Below, in pieces: positions 60,691-64,000 of a DNA stretch of 64,000 nucleotides. Within the stretch, counting starts at the first letter, position 1. Every line of letters begins with the position of its first letter. A program made the translations under genes and the position numbers. Origin of the DNA: Cynocephalus volans (Eukaryota; Chordata; Mammalia; Dermoptera; Cynocephalidae). Below the pieces are notes generated by a model. The model was not told where the DNA came from and did not search any database. It worked only from the letters and a program-made list of their open reading frames with translations. The DNA lies in NCBI RefSeq assembly GCF_027409185.1, contig NC_084460.1, positions 60,772,501 to 60,836,500 on the forward strand, given 5' to 3'.

Positions 60691-62133
60691 TATGAGGGGT
60701 CTTCAAAAAGTTCATGAAAATGTATTATGAAAAAACTTTGCATGGATTTAAAAAAAAAATTTTTTTTTTTTTTAAAGATGACCAGTAAGGAGATCTTAAC
60801 CCTTGGTGTTGTCAGCACCATGCTCTCCCAAGTGAGCTAACCAGCCATCCCTATATAGGGATCTGAACCTGTGGCTTTGGTGTTATCAGCACCACACTCT
60901 CCCAAGTGAGCCATGGGCTGGTCCTCAAAAAAATTTTTGAATCAAAATAAATTCATACTAACTTGTTATAACATGTCTAACTAGGATCTACTTTGAGTCA
61001 CTAAGAAGGATAAGATACCAGTTTGAAAAGAGCTCCTATCAGCACAACAGGAATTCTGCTAAAACGGAAGCAAGAACAGACATTAAATCTACTGTAAAGC
61101 TCAGGTGGAAGAATGGTGAAATCACTGAGGCTTTAAGTTTATGGGTACAATGCCCCAAAGAAATCAGCAGTTTACAAATGGAGAACTCATCTTAAGACAG
61201 GACAAGATGATCCTGAAGATAAAGCCCACAGTGGCAGACCATCCACATCACTTTGTAAGGAAAAAATTAATCTTGTTTGTACCCTAATTGACGAGGACCC
61301 AAGATTAACAGCAGAAACAACAGCCAGAACCACAGACATCTCAGTTGGTTCTGCCTACACAATTCTGACTGAAAAATCACAGTTGAGCAAACTTTCCTTG
61401 ATGGGTGCCAAAACTGTTGTACCCAGGTCAGCTGCAGACAAGAGCAGAGTTTTCAACGGAAATTTTAAGCACATGGGATAGAGATCCTGAAGCAATTCTT
61501 CAAAGAATTTTAACAGAAGATGACACACGGCTTTACACCAGTAAGGATCCTGAAGACACAGTACAATCAAAGCAATGGCTACCAAGAGGTAGAAGTGGTG
61601 CAGCCAAAGCCAAAGTGAAGGTCATGGCAACAACTCTTTGGGATGCTCAAGGCATTTTGCTTATTGACTTCCTGGAGGGCCAAAAAACAATAACGTCTGC
61701 TTATTATGAGTGTGGAGAAAGTTAGCCAAAGCTTTAGCAGAAAAATGCCTAGGGAAAGCTTCATCAGAGAGTCCTCCTCCACCACAACAATGCTCCTGGC
61801 TCGTGCCTCATATCAAATGAGCAATTTTTCGAGAGTTTCAATGGAAAATCATTAGGCATCCACCTTACAGTCCTGATCTGGTTCCTTCTGACTTCATTTC
61901 TTTATCTTAAAAAATCTTTAAAGGGCATCCATTTTCTTCAGGTAATAATGTCAAAAAGACTGCATTGACATGGGTTAAATTACCAGAGCCCTCAGTTCTT
62001 TAGAGATGGACTAAATGGCTGGTATCACTACTTTTAAGTGTCTTGAACTTGATGAAGTTTATGTTGAGAAATATATTTTTTATTTTTATCTCTTAATTCC
62101 ATTTTCCCACAAACTTTTTGAAGTCCCCTCATA
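60691..62133 (+). mobile_element. Mariner transposon, inactivated, with a nested SINE
   Basis: Complete ends: TA at 60691-60692 and 62132-62133 is the target duplication. The left end tgaggggtcttcaaaaagtt and the reverse complement of the right end tgaggggacttcaaaaagtt differ by one base in 20. The interior encodes a mariner transposase. An open stretch at 61405-61725 shows TEDDTRLY (around the first catalytic Asp) and WDAQGILLIDFLEG. After an in-frame stop near 61723, HHNNAPG at about 61780-61797 has Asn where HHDN is expected. PYSPDLVPSDF (from 61863) is in a shifted frame. Stops, a shift and a lost catalytic residue show it is dead. The N-terminal DNA-binding part lies around 61000-61250. 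Confidence 0.9.
60761..60924 (-). mobile_element. tRNA-derived SINE dimer nested in the mariner
   Basis: The + strand reads poly-T, 'aaagatgaccagtaaggagatcttaaccctt', then the 'ccatccctatatagggatc' junction and 'agtgagccatgggctggtcc', a dimer on -. It splits the 5' untranslated part of the mariner, with A/T-rich duplicated flanks (aaaaaaattttt type). The SINE is therefore younger than the mariner insertion. Confidence 0.9.
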
Positions 62134-62579
62134 TTATCTATTCAAAAAACAAAGAAGTGAGCAAGCAAACGAAGGCAAAGAAGGGAACTCTGGGGACAGC
62201 GCATGAGGAACGCTGGGAGTGAAGGACTGTCTTACGTCAATCTTGTGGTTCTGAGATGACAGTGGAAATAAAGTATGAGGACTTACACAAATAAAGCTTT
62301 AAAAAAATAAGTCATAGTTCCATTTCAATATAATGTTATTTATTTGAATGTGGCTTACAATACAATTTTATCAGTGACACTTCTAAACCTAAGAATCACT
62401 ACTGAAAATAGGATAATCATATCCCATCCCAACTCTTGATCCAATAATCTCTTCCCTTTAAATAAACCCTTTAATACCTTTCCTAATCAATTCCAACATC
62501 GTCTTAAATCAAATTAATTAATATATATGATATTTTCTTTACTCTCACCATGACTTTTAGCATCTTTTTGTGACACACA

Positions 62580-62760
62580 ACTTAAAAGCAGCAAACATTT
62601 GCTTCATCCTGCATTGTGGGGAGTGCCTTCTTCCATGTATGTCTGCGGCCCTCACAACAGCCCTGTGAGGTAGGTATCATTAGCCTTACTTTACAGATGA
62701 GAAGAATGACTTGCCCAGAAGTAAAGGTGGGATTCAAAACCAGGCCTAGCTGATTCTCAG
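62580..62760 (+). repeat. MIR element
   Basis: 'ccctcacaacagccctgtgaggtaggtatcattagccttactttacagatgagaagaatgacttgcccag' is a well-preserved sense MIR core. Confidence 0.8.
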
Positions 62761-63937
62761 CTATACAATGTTTAAAGTTCCCCAGAGGAAAAACAAAGAT
62801 TGTCCCAATGAGAAACTATGACTGTACCTAGAATTCTGGAGCAGATAGAGAACAGGTTCAACAATGTTAATAATTTCTTCTTGTCACGTAACCATTGTAA
62901 ACAATTACACTACATTCTTCTATCATTAAATTTTAAAGGTAACAATACAAAATAGAGTTTTCCCTCTCTACTAAAAAAAAAAGACATATTACAAATAGAC
63001 TTGCACTCATCATTGACTATGAAAAGACACAGTAAACTGGTACTATTCTACATCAATCATTCTGGTGGTAAGGAGATAGCTACAAAGAAGACATAAACGT
63101 AAATGCACTGATTATAGCAGACAGGACCAGTGAATTCTGTGAGGATCATGAAAGTGAGTTTCTGCCCAAACTAAAACTTTAGTTTCAAAATATTAAACCT
63201 GATTACCAAGAGAATATACCAGAAATCTGTGTGTCTAAATTATATGAAGATGCATTCTGGCATCTACACATAATTTAGACACAGACACAAATGTTATATA
63301 ATAATTTCCCTACCAATCCTAAAATCTGTGGCAACTCTAGAACATGCTCTCTTTTCCACGCAAATTTATGTACTGGACTTAGTAAATAAAATTTAAATGA
63401 GGGTTCATTATATGGTGTTTAAAACCTAAATTAATACATATTTATGTGGAATAGTCTTTAGGAAAAAATCTTATTATGAAAAGTTTTTATAGTTTGGTCC
63501 AAATCGACAATATTTAAGGTTACTACTGCTCTACTGAAAGAACCAAGATATTAAAGCTTTTGCAATCTAAATCTTTTCTTAAAAGTTTTTGAGGTTCTCA
63601 TAATCATTCAAAACTATAATAAAAGCTATGAAGATTTCAATGACAAAAAAATGATGACAGTCTATTTCTATGAGAAAATTCTATAGACCAATGACAGAGC
63701 TAATGGTACTACTGAAGAGGCTGGTTCTGTCTATAACATGTCTTGTCTGATGGAGATAGACCATGTTGAAATCTGTAATCATGTGACACTACCTAAATGT
63801 ACTCTAGACTTTTAATAAGTACTCATGTTAAGTCTTATACTCACTACAAACTTAACTTTTCTAGTTTTAAAATTTATTCAGTTTTGAGCCTATCGTGGAG
63901 TTTACCAGAAGACAAATTTTGTTCTGAAGACCTCCAT

Positions 63938-63940
<3 letters not shown>

Positions 63941-63981
<41 letters not shown>

Positions 63982-64000
63982 GACCGGTAAGGGGAACTCA
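63941..64000 (-). mobile_element. tRNA-derived SINE dimer, cut by the window edge
   Basis: A long poly-T (63941-63976) followed by 'aagatgaccggtaagggg', which is the 3' end of the dimeric SINE on -. The remaining part lies beyond the window. Confidence 0.85.

Overview
The window is nuclear DNA from a placental mammal. It has large introns, CpG islands, and L1, MIR, MaLR and DNA-transposon fossils, and its genes are recognisable by protein sequence. Two protein-coding genes can be supported: SFT2D3 on the + strand, a single-exon gene at 18372-19028, and the 3' three quarters of WDR33 on the - strand, 15 coding exons between 22795 and 43298. This tail-to-tail arrangement matches the WDR33-SFT2D3 neighbourhood of human chromosome 2q14.3 (from memory).

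Lineage. There are about 18 copies of a tRNA-derived SINE (monomers and head-to-tail dimers with A and B boxes, ending in A-rich tails), many with clear target-site duplications. There are no Alu elements. tRNA-Ile-derived monomer/dimer SINEs without an unrelated body were described from colugos (Dermoptera). Similar elements may occur in rhinolophoid bats, so I give colugo or horseshoe-bat-like mammal as an inference, not an identification.

Layout. 1-18200 is intergenic and dense in repeats: a MaLR LTR, a long minus-strand L1 broken by three SINEs, unassigned retroelement-like DNA, an orphan GC-rich island near 10.06-10.6 kb, a Tigger-like MITE, and LTR fragments up to 17.7 kb. 18230-19250 is the CpG island that holds SFT2D3. 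19029-22794 holds the facing 3' UTRs of SFT2D3 and WDR33. 22795-43298 holds WDR33 exons coding for WD repeats 4-7, the linker, the collagen-like region and the Arg/Gly-rich C-terminus. 43299-64000 is one WDR33 intron with no exon that I could find. It contains L1 and MIR pieces, a GT microsatellite, a polypurine tract, an unassigned retroposed segment and an inactivated mariner transposon that carries a nested SINE.

Function. WDR33 is a core subunit of the cleavage and polyadenylation specificity factor, which recognises AAUAAA. SFT2D3 is a small Golgi/endosome membrane protein of the SFT2 family. They share a locus, not a pathway. I found no evidence for an undescribed multi-gene system. The items most worth a check are the mariner, the unassigned retroposed segment at 57.4 kb, the orphan GC island at 10 kb, the 12-residue coding repeat of WDR33 and the overlapping 3' ends.
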